A DNA stretch of 64,000 nucleotides, taken from Gnetum montanum (taxonomy: Eukaryota > Streptophyta > Gnetopsida > Gnetales > Gnetaceae). Below are positions 22,223 to 33,458 of the stretch, in pieces (position 1 is the stretch's first letter; the number at the start of each line of letters is the position of its first letter). The translations under genes and the position numbers were made by a program. Below the pieces are notes generated by a model. That model was given only the letters and a program-made list of their open reading frames with translations. It did not search any database and was not told the DNA's origin. The stretch is taken from contig MNCI01003588.1 in assembly GCA_015680685.1 (NCBI GenBank), positions 617,298-681,297 on the forward strand, read 5' to 3'.

Positions 22223-22230
22223 TATTTATA
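22223..22230 (-). promoter_or_regulatory. TATA box of the antisense gene
   Basis: The minus strand reads ACTATAAATAGC. It stands 135 bases upstream of the antisense ATG, giving a 5' UTR of about 100 bases if transcription starts about 30 bases downstream. TAGCRTAGC words occur just upstream (22284-22320), as in the A-family LTRs. Confidence 0.6.
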
Positions 22231-22366
22231 GTCAACGTGGTGAAAAGAACTTACCATTTTTGCACCCTGATTAATGTAGGATGCTTCATACAGCGTAGCA
22301 CTCACACCATAGCATAGCATCATTGTTTGCATTGTAGCAGGTGGGCCCAATTGTAAATTTTGTCCC

Positions 22367-22560
22367 ACCTTAAACTAGCAACTTACCTTTGCAAGAATAA
22401 CTCGTTAGTGGTTCGCAAATACCTTAAACTAATAGTTTTGACTTACAAACCTAACTCATTAGTAGTCTGCAATGACCTTAAACTAGAAGTTTTAAACTAC
22501 AACTCTGCATTTAGGCAGTCTGCTATGACCTTAAACTGGCAACTTGCAAACTTTGTATCA
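22367..22560. repeat. 53-bp minisatellite with ACCTTAAACTRGCA core
   Basis: The core starts at 22367, 22421, 22475 and 22528, spaced 53-54 bases. It is related to the 50-bp tract at 16861 and lies between the antisense promoter and the start of pol. Confidence 0.8.
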
Positions 22561-22659
22561 TAGTTGAAAATTATTTCAACCATTTCATATCTCATTGTTG
22601 CTTTGCAAATGTTTACTATGCGCTATTGCTACAAACATGTATCACTTGACTTGGCATTT

Positions 22660-22673
22660 ATCTTATTGTGGCA
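22660..22673 (+). promoter_or_regulatory. Candidate 3' splice site ahead of pol in A1
   Basis: TCTTATTGTGGCAG ends at 22673, just after the minisatellite. Ogre elements of the same lineage remove an intron between protease and RT, so this could be the acceptor. The matching donor was not settled. Confidence 0.35.
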
Positions 22674-24002
22674 GGTTGAGCAAGAATGGCCATGCATCAT
22701 GATCTATCTTCACCTCTAGCCTTGACCAGCCCACATGGCAAGCTTACAAGATAATTAAACCCATAGTCCATAGACTGGGAATCATCTACCGATAGCACTA
22801 TCACATCCTTAGAAGCATTTCCAGACTGGCCCGAACATTTGGTTCAAGCCTTAGATTTAGAGGCCAGGGATGTAACTAAGAACCCTCATTGAAACACTTG
22901 TAACTACCTCTAGGTAGGAAATAAAGACATTAAAACTTAGGTCCCTCCTAGATTCACAAACGCATAAAGATGTATCCAAGATCCTTCAAGACAACATCGA
23001 AGTATTCACATGGTCCTATAATGACATGTAGAGCTTAGATCTAAGGCTTATATAGCAAAAAATTATCTTAGACCCGCGTATGAAGGAAGTAAACAAAAGT
23101 CTCTCAAAATTAAACTAGAGATCGCACTGGTTGTATGCAATGAAATCACTAAGCTATATCAGGCTGGTTTCATCTGAGCAGTTGATTACTCAAAATGAGT
23201 GTCGAACATCATTGTAGTTTCTAAGAAAATAGAAGGAATACAAATCTGTATAGACTTCTAGGATTTGAATAAGGAAATGATCAAAGATGACTTCCCACTA
23301 CTGAGTATTGATCAACTTATCAACACTACGGCTGGTCACACTCTACTATTTTTCATGGACGATTTCTTCAGCTACAATCAAATTCGTATCAACATAGAGC
23401 ATTAGTTAAAAACCACTTTCATGACCCCATGGGATACTTTCTGTTACACTATGATGCCCTTTGGATTCAAAAATGTTGAAGTAACCTACCAAAGAGCTAG
23501 GACATACATATTTAGTAACTACATCCTAGAAATACTAAATGACTATGTGGATGACATAGCGGTGAAATCTAAAGAGGCTACTGACCATCCCAACAATCTA
23601 GGTGTAGTCCTCAAACAATGCCATATGCATGAATTACACCTCAATCCAAAGAAGTGTGTCTTCGGGGTAAAAACGAGATGCATGCTAGAGTTTGTAGTAT
23701 TGGAGGCTGGAATATGAGTGGACCTTGACAAAGTTAAGGCCATCGCTAATCTAGCACCCCCCACAAACCTTAAAGAATTGTGCAGGTTGCAAGGTAGGTT
23801 ACAGTTCATTAGAATATTTATAGCAAATTTGAATGACAAGTTACACCCCATGCAACACTTACTAAAGAAAGGGGTTAACTTCGAATGGACAACACAGTGC
23901 CAACAAGCCTTCGATGACCTGAAGAAAGAGCTTTTACACCTCCCAAATATGTACCCACCACAGAGGGATAAGCCTTTATACATCTACCTTGCCACCTCAT
24001 AG
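22674..24002 (+). pseudogene. Reverse transcriptase of A1
   Basis: The pol frame begins with a spacer; the WSYNDM block (about 23008) matches the Tat FAWSYxDMPG motif upstream of RT. RT motifs in order: SNIIVVSKKIEG, LSIDQLINTTAGH, FSYNQI (catalytic Asp lost or displaced in this block), MPFGFKNVEVTYQRA, then YVDDIAVKS with both YxDD aspartates (about 23547). LNPKKCVFGV follows, then the connection with ELCRLQGRLQFIRIFIANL. A one-base frameshift near 23085 and a number of single-codon stops break it. From 23100 onward the frame is shared with RNase H and integrase. It would synthesise cDNA in the particle. Confidence 0.9.
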
Positions 24003-24330
24003 ATGTCTATCATAGCACTGTTATGTCAAAGAAGAGATGATAGTTATGATATTTTAGTTTATTACCTGAGTCATGCATTGATAGCATACGGGGAAAAGTA
24101 CAATGAGGTGGAAAGAAATTACATCGCCCTAGTGTTTGCATTGAAAAAGTGGAGGCACAATCTATTCCATAGCAAAGTTAACATTATATGCAAAAGAAAT
24201 GTACTCTGGGCTATCACGAACAATCTATACGAAAGTAGCAGGATAGCTTGGTGGAAAGCCATAATTGTGGAATTTGATTTGCATTATGTGAACCAATCGT
24301 CAACAAAAGGGCAATCCATAGATATGCAAG
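24003..24330 (+). pseudogene. RNase H (RT-associated) of A1
   Basis: Continues the RT frame after a TAG at 24000-24002. It shows YYLSHALIAYGEKYNEVERN and ALVFALKKWRHNLF, typical of the Ty3/gypsy RNase H of Tat elements, followed by a connector. Confidence 0.8.
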
Positions 24331-24380
24331 TCATGAACTCACCTGTTGACAAGCAAGTTAGCACCATCAACTCTGTCCCA

Positions 24381-24880
24381 TTACATTTAGAGGCTACTTT
24401 GCATTTTGATGGCACCTCAACCATGCGAGATGGCAGTGTTGCTACCGTCATTACGTTCCCCTCTGGGAACATGCAACCATTTGCTTATCGTTTCACATTC
24501 CTTTGTATGAACAATGTGGCAGAGTATGAAGGACTCCTTAGGGGCCTCTTAGCAGCCTAAGAGCTAAAAATTCAACACCTGGAAATTTGAGGTGATTCAC
24601 AGCTTGTCATCAATCAAATCACTAAGGTCTATGCCTGCAAAGCTACTTATCTGCAACCCTACTGTGATCTAGCCAAAAGTTTTCTCAAATAGTTTGCCAC
24701 AATAAATGTCCAACACATGCCATGCAATGAGAACATGATAGCTGATGGATTAACTATGCTAGCATTGAACGTGTCATCAGATCTGTTCGCAATGCTACCC
24801 ACTTCGATAATAGAGTGTATGGGCCCTATCACCCAAGAAGTGGATGTGGCCTCTGTGAGCGATGCCAACACCCAAGAGTG
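24381..24880 (+). pseudogene. Second, archaeal-type RNase H (aRNH) of A1
   Basis: A second RNase H fold follows the first. Acidic residues appear in the expected order: Asp in LHFDGTS (about 24405), Glu in NNVAEYEGLLRGL (about 24525), Asp in GDSQLVINQI (about 24595) and Asp in NMIADGLTMLA (about 24740). A dual RNase H of this kind is known for the Tat lineage and is the strongest evidence for the assignment. Three stops (near 24558, 24588 and 24690) interrupt it, all in frame. Confidence 0.85.
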
Positions 24881-24959
24881 GTACGCCAACATTAAAGTCT
24901 ATCTACAACATGGTGAACCCCCATGTGGTTTGACATCTACCCAAAGGGATGCAATCTAG

Positions 24960-26120
24960 AAGAAAGCATAGTAATATTTCTTGGTAGGGGATAATACCTT
25001 ATGTAAATGCTCCTTTGATGGAATACTATTAACTTGCCTTGGTGGGGAGGAGGCACAAAAAATAGTTAGCGAAGTCCATGAAGGACTATGTGGAGGACAC
25101 ATAGCTCCCAGAGCCATGGTAGCTAAGATTAGATGCTTAGGGTATTACTAGCCATGCATGGAATGCGATTATTTTGCTAAAGTCAAGACGTGTGACACAT
25201 CCCAATGTCGCATAAACCTTATACACATGTCACCTACCGAGTTGCACCCTATGCAGATCATGTGGCCATTCCAGCAATGGGGGCTAGATATCATAGGACC
25301 CATAACACCTAAGTCTTCCATAGGACATAACTTCATTATTATTACCACTGATTACTTTACGAAGTCGGCAAAAGCTATACTCCTTAGGAAGACCACATCT
25401 CAGTAGGTTTGCCACTTCATCTTGGAAAATATTGTAATGAGGTTTGGTCTTCCCATGACTATTTTGATAGATAATAGGCCATAGTTTAGTAGTGTGAAAA
25501 CCAAAACCTTCTGTAGTAAGCTTGGCATTAAGCAATATTTCTCATTGCCATATTACCCACAGGCTAATGGTCAGGTAGAAGCTATAAATAAAGCCATCAT
25601 CAACTTGCTCAAAAGAATGCTTAGTGGAAGCAAGAGGCGATGGCATGAGAAAATCCTCTATGTGCTATGGGCCTACTGTATGACATGTAGGATAGCTACA
25701 GGTAAGTCCCCCTATAGCCTAGTCTACAGATTTGAATCAGTGTTGCCTCTTGAATTGCAGGTACCATCACTGTGGATGATCCTTTCAAGTGTCATTAACA
25801 AGGCACAAAACAATGATTCAAGGATCATTGATCTCAAATCCATAGAGGAGGATTGTGCATAAACACTTGACAACATCAAGCGATATCAAGATAGGCAAAG
25901 GAAGAAGAATCATGCAAACCCACATCAATGGCCTATAGAAAAGGGGAACCTCATTCTCAAGGCTATCTATGAACATATGAACAAGTTCTCAACAAACTGG
26001 GAAGGTTCATTCATGATCACAAAAGCATAGAAGAATGGAGCCTTCAAATTGGTAGACATGGATGGCAAAGAGTTCGCGAATCCTGTGAATCACCTATATC
26101 TTAAGCCATATTACATCTAA
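24960..26120 (+). pseudogene. Integrase of A1
   Basis: The HHCC zinc domain is visible as EVHEGLCGGHIAPRAM and CDYFAKVKTCDTSQ (about 25075-25205). The catalytic core carries WGLDIIGPITP (first Asp, about 25285), ILIDNRPxF (second Asp, the usual Gly of DNG changed to Arg, about 25465), and YPQANGQVEAINKAI (the Glu, about 25580): the D,D-35-E layout. At the C-terminus, NWEGSFMITKA and KNGAFKLVDMDGKEF end at LYLKPYYI, the usual Tat C-terminal module. In-frame stops include those near 25140, 25405, 25480, 25860 and 26028. No frameshift was seen. Confidence 0.9.
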
Positions 26121-26150
26121 TGCATGAGCAAGGTAAGCAAATTGTCCACT

Positions 26151-26640
26151 ATGACGTAAAAATGGCAAAGATTGTCCCCTACGATGTAAAACTAGCAAAG
26201 ACAATATGCTATGACTATAAATTGGCATAGATAGTTTTCTATGACTATAAACTGGCACAAATCGTCTGCTATGATGTAAAATTGGCAAAGCACATCTGCT
26301 ATGATATTAAACTGGCATAGACAATCTGCTATGACTATAAATTGGCACAGATAGTCTGCTATGATTATAAAATGGCACAGACAATCTACCATGACGTAAA
26401 ATTGGCAAAGCACGTCTACTATGATGTTAAACTGGCACAGACAGTCCGCTACAACTTTAAACTGGCCCATCCACTATCTGCTACGATGATAAACTAGCAC
26501 AGTGGTCTGCTAGGACCTTAAACTAGCATAGTGATCTGCTAGGATCTTAAACTAGTGCACCATGGTCTACTAGGGCCTTAAAATAGTACATTTAATGGTC
26601 TACTATGACCTTAAACTGGGTTCGTGGCACAACATCCTTA
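26151..26640. repeat. 30-bp minisatellite after integrase
   Basis: Units of exactly 30 bases, CTATGAYGTAAAAYTGGCA-like, begin at 26151, 26181, 26211 and so on to 26451. Looser CTRGGACCTTAAACTAGCA units continue to about 26640. The core is related to the tracts at 16861 and 22367. Confidence 0.95.
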
Positions 26641-27964
26641 GCGTGCATTCATGACCCTACAAGCAAGCCAGCATGCATAGTGCCAACACGGGATGGGATG
26701 TTGCAGTTCCAAAATGCAGTTCACGATGCCAAGAAAACACCCTTTGAAATATATGCAACGCCACCACCCCTGATGTCTTTCTAATCCTCTGAAGATATCA
26801 TCTAACATCTTGCTAACCTTTTGGAGCTACCGCTGCTACAGCCCATCGCCCTAGCGGTAGCTTCTGGTGTTAGCACCTATTGCTAGAGTTCTAGCACTAT
26901 TGTGGCCCATCCACTAGGTTGCTATCCTCCAGCCCCCACCATCATCTGAGCTTAAGAGATGTTCTGTTGTTTAGCCTCACACCTTATAGCTAGACTACAT
27001 AATGTTTTCCTTGGGTAGGGACTCCTGAGCACTCGCATCAACATAACTCCTAGCCCCGTATGTGTTGACCCCTTCAACCTACTGCTACCAAAACTGCTGT
27101 TGGCCTTTCTACTTTGGATGTCGCATGCCTCAGCAACAATCCACTTCAACGATGTCTAAAGAAAGTAAGACCTTTTCCTAATTGCGCTTCATGGTTACAT
27201 TTCTCTAGTCTACTTTTTGTTGCGCTTGCAGGGTATGAATTGAGACGACGTTGGTCAGAGATGATTTCACTAGGAGAATAGGGCACCACATCATTCTGAG
27301 GTGACTGCTCTGACTAGCTTAGCTACTTGGGAGTGCACATCCTACCCCTCTCCTTTAACCTTTATCATCTTTTTTCTTAGACCCGCAATCTCCCTTTTTA
27401 CACCCCTTTTACAAGCTTTCTCGACACATGTAAAGCCCTCCCATATGCTCAATTGCAAAGTCCATGATGCATGTAACACAACTCGCCACATGGGAAGCAT
27501 CTGTAGGTAGGTCAGAGCCCCACATGGATGTAATTCAACTCATCCTGGGGAGGAAACACCTATCCTACAAAAACAAGGTTATTTGCAAATGAACATGGAA
27601 AAATAACAAAAGAAAAGCATAAAAGAGCAAAAGCTCAAAAAAAAGAAAAAAAATAAATGGCACATTAGCTGTTTCACAATGACCATCTCTAAGGATTTTG
27701 AAGAGAGTTTAGAATCCTACAAAAGAAATATGCCCATGCATATTGACTCCCTCACAAGCACTCCGACGAGGGATCACACTATGCTACATATTTACCCTTT
27801 CCTAAATCTGTCCCCTCAAATCCACCATTTCCTTTCTTTTCCATGCACGACTATCCTGTTACTCCCAAGCATAGCAAAGCGACTTCTGAGTAGCCACCAG
27901 AGGGTGATGTTGGCAACTTGTCCTTCATGGTGTTTTGTATTCTTTGTCGATGTCTATCAGATGT
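26641..27964 (+). other. A1 3' non-coding region
   Basis: No supported gene. It includes a strong 3'-splice-like site (CTACTTTTTGTTGCGCTTGCAG ending at 27231, written here in outline only) and an A-rich stretch around 27600-27660. The end of the stretch leads into the polypurine tract. Confidence 0.5.
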
Positions 27965-27981
27965 CGACAAAGAGGGGCCAA
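27965..27981 (+). other. Polypurine tract of A1
   Basis: GACAAAGAGGGGCCAA directly precedes the TG of the 3' LTR. The B family has the related ACAAAGAAGGGCCAT before LTR2. Confidence 0.8.
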
Positions 27982-28279
27982 TGAAACACCATAAAATTTT
28001 GAGGCTCTCTTGCTTCACCAGGGTCTTGGAATTAAGGCAAGGTTTTCCACAAGTGTAGCCTCATGAAAATTTGGAAGGAAATGTAGGCACTGAGGTTAGA
28101 CTATCTAGTCTGGCAAGTTTTCTATATCCAGAGCTGACAGGCTCGATGGACTCTCTGGCCTGCCCACTTGGATAATTCACCGGGTTGACAGTCTAGTCTA
28201 CTCAGAAACCATGCTAGGAGTTTTCAAGAGTGCTTGAGATGAGCAAGATAGTTCAACAAGTTTTCTAGTAGAGAATTCT

Positions 28280-28831
28280 GCTATGCTATGCTGTGCTACA
28301 TACTGTAGCAAGCCTTTGAAAAATCAAAGTATCCGAATACAAGCTTTGGCAAGATGTTCACGCGAGGCAAAGTTAGAATTTGGTCAACACAGGGTGCTAT
28401 GCTATGCTACACTTTATTAGCGTAGCATAGTGTAGTAAGGGAAAATCATGCAAAGACTCCTCTACCAAGTTGTTTTGGCAAAAGGACTGCATCTAACAAG
28501 CATTTTGGCTTCCAGAATTACCCTATCTCAGTTAGCCCTTGGAACCACAAGCAAAGTTTTTTTGTGAAATCTTGCTATTTTGATAGAAATGCATGCCACA
28601 TTGGTTGCTACGCTACGTAGCATAGCATAGCGTAGCAAAGATGCAAGTTAATAAAATGCTCCAAAGATTAACCCAGCATGCACCAAGGCTTCCAAAAAAT
28701 GCTGTTAACTCCAACACAATTTTCCTATTCAAACTAATGGCTACGCTATGCTACGCTACATAGTGTAGCACAACATAGCAAGTAGCTATGCTATGTTAAC
28801 GTGCTATGCTACATAGTGTAGCATAGCGTAG
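28280..28831 (+). promoter_or_regulatory. Palindrome array in U3 of A1 3' LTR
   Basis: Five GCTAYGCTA/TAGCRTAGC inverted repeats at 28280-28309, 28396-28435, 28607-28636, 28740-28770 and 28801-28831, in the same order as in the 5' LTR. Confidence 0.7.
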
Positions 28832-29237
28832 TAAGTAGCTATGCTACTCTAAAATGCTAGACAACATAAGTAACGCGAAGTTGATAGAGGCATCATGACA
28901 CCTTCAGCTAGCTCTACAACTTGTTAGCAATAACTTAACTCACTGTGATCTGCAACTTTGTTTCATTTTGGCATACCCCTTAGTCCATCCTCCAAAATTT
29001 GCACTATGCTTGACCCTGTTCATAAGGATAGGGAAGATTTAGTCCTAGGGTGGAAGCTCCATCTCTTCTTGCATTGTTAGCACATTGGATTCCAACATGT
29101 GCAGTTTTGACAACATGGTTATAGCGTAGCAAAGTTCGCAATTAGCACAACACGCCTACATGGTACCCTCATGTTTGCATATTGTGGGGTCTAGGACAAG
29201 TGGCACATAAACCACATTTTTCTCCTACCCCTAACCC

Positions 29238-29245
29238 TATAAATA
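29238..29245 (+). promoter_or_regulatory. TATA box of A1 3' LTR
   Basis: TATAAATA, matching 12009-12016. Confidence 0.8.
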
Positions 29246-29903
29246 CCCCAACGAACAATGCTCAAAGGGTTGGCTTTTCTTGGCGGTTGACTTTTTTTTG
29301 GCATTGGCATTTTTTGGCTTGGCATTTCTAGTCAGCATATTTCATTCAAAGAGTTGGCATTTCACATTGAGAAGAGCAGTTGGCTTGGCATTTTGCATCG
29401 ACTGGTTAGCTCCTAGATTGACTCCTCAGCAAATAGAGTTGGCTTCTTGCTACAGTTGGCCTTTAAGTCGGCTCCTAGAAGACATAGTTGGCATTTTCCC
29501 TTGAGTATTCTAGTTACTCTTGAATTCTCTGTGTGCCTCCAGCATTGTATAACTTGTTATAAATCTTTCAAAACAAGACAAAGAATCAAAGCCATGACTT
29601 TGGAACGGTGCATTTTCTTACTCGAGTTTACTCTGTTATCTCTTTATTGTTATCGTTGTTTGGCATTATTTCCCTCATTCCTGCATTTATTGATTATCGA
29701 TTTTACCTCACGTATTCCGCATTCAAAATAATGTTCACGTAAGGTTAAGTTACACCAATTAAGTCCTTGTCTGATCGACTAGACTGTTTAGGGTGCCCCA
29801 CTTCTGATTTATCCAGCACAGCCCTTGCATGAATCTGGGGTTAAAACTATTTCACCCGAAGACCTCTTGGTGTTTCCAACCATTGACATTTTCTATCATA
29901 ACA

Positions 29904-29908
29904 ATAGC
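29904..29908. repeat. Target-site duplication of A1, right copy (ATAGC)
   Basis: Exact repeat of 10749-10753. Confidence 0.9.
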
Positions 29909-29989
29909 AAAGACATCTCTCTAGCTTCCTAAACCTATAAATTAAACAACTATAGGGATGAAAAGGGGCTCAAAAGAGGTGTTGTTACA
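29909..29989 (-). repeat. 5' LTR of element D, outer part
   Basis: Continues the LTR cut at 10753 by A1. The outer edge reads TGTAACAACACC on the minus strand, a common chromovirus LTR start. Confidence 0.55.
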
Positions 29990-30974
29990 TCAAATCATGT
30001 TAGATCCTACACTATGATCAATATGAATAGAGGGATAGCAACATTAGGTGACACTTTGATAGTTATATAAGTTGATAGCTAGTAGATATTCCCAACCCTC
30101 AAGTTAGTTTTGACGTTTTCACCATGAATGTTCAAGTTGCTTGATTTATAATGAGGGACTTAAAGGAAGGATAAAATGGCCTATGTATGAAAAGGAATAT
30201 TACTTGGAATTAAAATCCTCTTGTAAACATCATATAGATCTCCATGATATTATTTACAAGTTGTTATGTGGTTATACAAGGATAAGTTAGTTCTTTAAAG
30301 TGAATAATCATGTTCATTTACTATAGAATTTTATTAATAATTACTTGAGAAGGATGTGAACATGATGCTACTGTAACTAGTTGTATGGGATTGGATGTAG
30401 ATGAAAGACTACTTAAGAAATTAGGTTCCTATTATTACTAGAAAAAAACCCTTCTTTTAAGTCTTAGAGGACTGCTTGGATGCACTAGCAATCCAATGAC
30501 TATAACCCTTAGTTGAGGAGATGGAAATAATTGACTAGATGATTAAGATGTAATGGTTGAATGTACACTTTATGATTCATGGTGATAATATGACACAAGA
30601 TAAGAGTAAGAAGGATGGATAAGCTAGAAAGTGTAAGCATTATTTTAGGCTATTGTAAGCTTGAATGGTGATGTTAGGAAGCAAGGGTAGCATGGTGGAA
30701 ATATATAGATAAATGATACAAGTGGAGATTTAGGTTATGAATGCTCTAATTGATACAATATGATATGTGGATAGAGTTGGTGAATGGTGATGAATGAGTT
30801 GCATAGTTTAACCAATGAATTAGATATGGCTTCTTGGATGATGAAAAATGTTGTTTATGACCTTTGTACTTTGACCAATGGATAATATATGGTTCCTTTA
30901 GTAAATAACTGTAAGCATTTTATTTTGGCTTGATAGTTTAAATAACATTATCAATTTCCAAAGAATCTTGAAAG
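29990..30974. other. AT-rich stretch, no gene recognised
   Basis: Nothing supported. It may hold decayed protease or other internal sequence of minus-strand element E. Confidence 0.4.
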
Positions 30975-32977
30975 ACTTCCAATTGCTAATTTTCTAGATG
31001 TATAGTGGATGACTTAGCTTCCACAACTATTTTAGCCTTGCGTATGAGATTTTGTATGTTATCCTTTATATTCCTATTATTATTTGTGTCATGATTAGTA
31101 GTTTCGTGATAATAGTAGTATTTTCTATAGTCATACCACTTAGGCACTTTAGGATTTCCCTCTTACCTCTAAGAAGGATTCATCACTATTAACTATATGT
31201 GATGGTAATGCATTCTTTCTTGATTAGAAACTTGTTTTCTCTTGAGGTGATCATCCCTAAGAAGGTTGTTAAGGGGAAAGGAATAAATCATATGTGATTT
31301 AGTGTATTGATTCCTATTCCTTTAAGATCTACATTACTATGTTAAAGAAGATGAAGTTGAAGGAGCACTTCTTAAAATGATGAGACATCTTAGGATATTG
31401 ATTATTATTTTTCTTGCTTCATAGCTTTGTTGGATCAAATGCAAATTGATTGAGATGCCTAGTCACCATGTTGAATAGTAGCTTTCTTAATATATCTAAT
31501 AATTAGAAAGACATCATTTAGAGAATGAGACTTGAAATATGTCATTTTAAAAATGTAATTAATCATTGTAGCTTTAAAAATATTCTGAATATGATATTCA
31601 TCCAAGTGATGAGGTAACTTAGTTGATACTATTGTCCATCAAGAAATGAACTTGTCCTTGGATTCATTCAAAGCTTTCTTGATAGCTACAAAGGATATAA
31701 CACTACTACTTTGAGGTACATTGACATTAAAACATTCAATGAAGGTAACCAACAATTTTTTCAAAGAAGTAATGGAACCATGAGCTAAGAATCTATACTA
31801 TTCAAGTGCTATTCTAGAAAGTAAGTTCAAAAAGCATCTAAGTACAATGTGAGGATAGGAAGTAAGAAGCATATACTCATTTTTGAATATAACCACATGA
31901 TTTATAGGATCTTCTATTTTGTCATTATACTTTATGAAATTTGGTAGTGTGAGTTCTTTAGGAAAGATAAGCATAGGTATTGATGAACTTACAAGAAATA
32001 GGAGAGTTTACTTGCATAATCAATACCTTAGCTACCTTGTCTTCAATGCTTTAGAGATGAAACATAACCTCATTTAGCAATGCTAGTAGTTGCAAGTCTA
32101 TTCTAGGAAGGTGTGGTGTAGGCTCAACTATAATGGTAGGTGGAAACATTAGAGGAGTGTATTGAATAGATCTAAGTACTATTGAAATGGATATATCTAA
32201 TGAAATGAAGTTAGGAAAATGCATAGAGGTAGATTTTGTATAACAAGGCTCAGAAACACTAAACATGAAGGATATAACACTCAATAATGTTGTGATGAGC
32301 TCAGGCTTAAGAAAAAAAACATGAAGGCTTAAAAAATAAGTTTGAATATTGAAAGAAAAAATATGAATTATTGATATCATTAGGGAGAAGTAGGTTTTAT
32401 GATGAAGAAATGGAGCTAACTGGAAGGCTAGGGCTAGGTTGCTCCATGTTGGAAGAAATAGATCCAAGAAAAGAAATCTATGAAGTAGTACCCTTCACAT
32501 TATGCATGTTATGTAATAATATATTGGACTTATTAAGGTCATGATGTGGCTATTCTTTATCTTCATTGGTGAGATGAGTAATAGAGCCTAAAGCTACACT
32601 TCATTTTTTCCTCTAATAGTAATATTGATATCAAGAGGTTGATCTAGGATGGCTTTCATCCTAGCCTATTTAATTTATAGGTGTATCTTCTCTTTTATTT
32701 TCTCTTGTTTCATGGTAAACTCTACAGTCTCCTTTACTTCCTCATGATCCAATTTAATGGGTTGATTTGGATTAGGAAGGAAATGAAGAAGATCGTTAAT
32801 CCATTTGTAGTCTACCATGGGTTTAAACATTTTCAATGTAAGTAGAAAACCTAGTTCTCATTTAGTGTAGGCTATCTTATAATCCCTCAAATTTAATCCT
32901 TCAAAAAACCCATAGTTTCACCTCATGTTAATAAGCCTCTAAAGTTTGAAGAAATCAAAATTGAAAGAAGATGCCAT
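30975..32977 (-). pseudogene. gag of element E (Tat-type), minus strand
   Basis: A candidate ATG is at 32977 (MASSFNFDFFKL). The capsid core near 31830-31560 reads ALE, stop, YRFLAHGSITSLKKLLVTF, then a block with ALNESKDKFIS and RW-like context, the usual retrotransposon Gag pattern. Near 31140-31030 is the position of the zinc knuckle, decayed to YYYYHETTNHDTNNN, followed by IKDNIQNLIRKAKIV, which parallels LALKDDIQRMID in A1 and LELKDHFQKMI in B. Many stops are present. No protease or pol was recognised downstream. Confidence 0.6.
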
Positions 32978-33458
32978 GATGTGAATTTTCCTTTTAGAAG
33001 TCACAAAAACTACATAGGATTTTTATCAAAGCTCTAATTTTCTTGAAAATAAAGCTAAAAATTGAAAGACAATGCTAAAAGATAAGAACTTAAGAAATAC
33101 ATACTATAGCAAGAGAAAATAACATGGCATCGAAAGTCTTAAGGTAATAAGTCAAAAAAACTTGAAACGTATGGTAAATTTTACTAGTAAGAATATCCTA
33201 GAAAATGACACTAATTCCTAATGAATCAATGCTTCTTCTAGAATCAAAAATATGTTTAGTGAAAATCATTACAATCAAATTTGTAATAATCTTACACAAA
33301 ATGAGCTAAAAATTATGCGGTCACCTAACAGTTAGTAGATATTTCCTCAAATCAAAAGAGGACCTAGAGATAATTAGAAGGAACTAACAATCTCAGCCAT
33401 GTTTTTTCTCAAACATAAGTTAAATTTAAGCAATATGTGTACATGGAATATTCATTAG
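32978..33458. other. AT-rich stretch left of the B complex
   Basis: No gene. Probably leader or LTR of element E, cut by the B complex at 33459. Ends with ATTAG, the left member of a probable target duplication. Confidence 0.4.

Larger units (their letters stand above)
10754..29903 (+). mobile_element. Element A1: 19-kb Tat-lineage Ty3/gypsy retrotransposon with antisense gene
   Basis: LTRs of about 1.92 kb bound by TG and CA-type ends are flanked by a perfect 5-bp ATAGC duplication. The internal order is primer site, gag, protease, 50-bp minisatellite, antisense multi-exon gene, 53-bp minisatellite, RT, RNase H, a second (archaeal-type) RNase H, integrase, 30-bp minisatellite, polypurine tract, 3' LTR. 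RT sequence and the dual RNase H place it in the Tat lineage. By eye the two LTRs differ at roughly one base in ten, mostly transitions, so the insertion is old. No gene is intact. Confidence 0.95.
27982..29903 (+). repeat. 3' LTR of A1
   Basis: The pair of 10754-12673, with the same termini, palindrome array (28280-28831) and TATA box (29238-29245). Differences from the 5' LTR are mostly transitions. Confidence 0.95.

Noticed and set aside
26151-26640. CRISPR-like regular 30-bp repetition
   Set aside because: The units are contiguous with no unique spacers, in a plant retroelement; it is a minisatellite.
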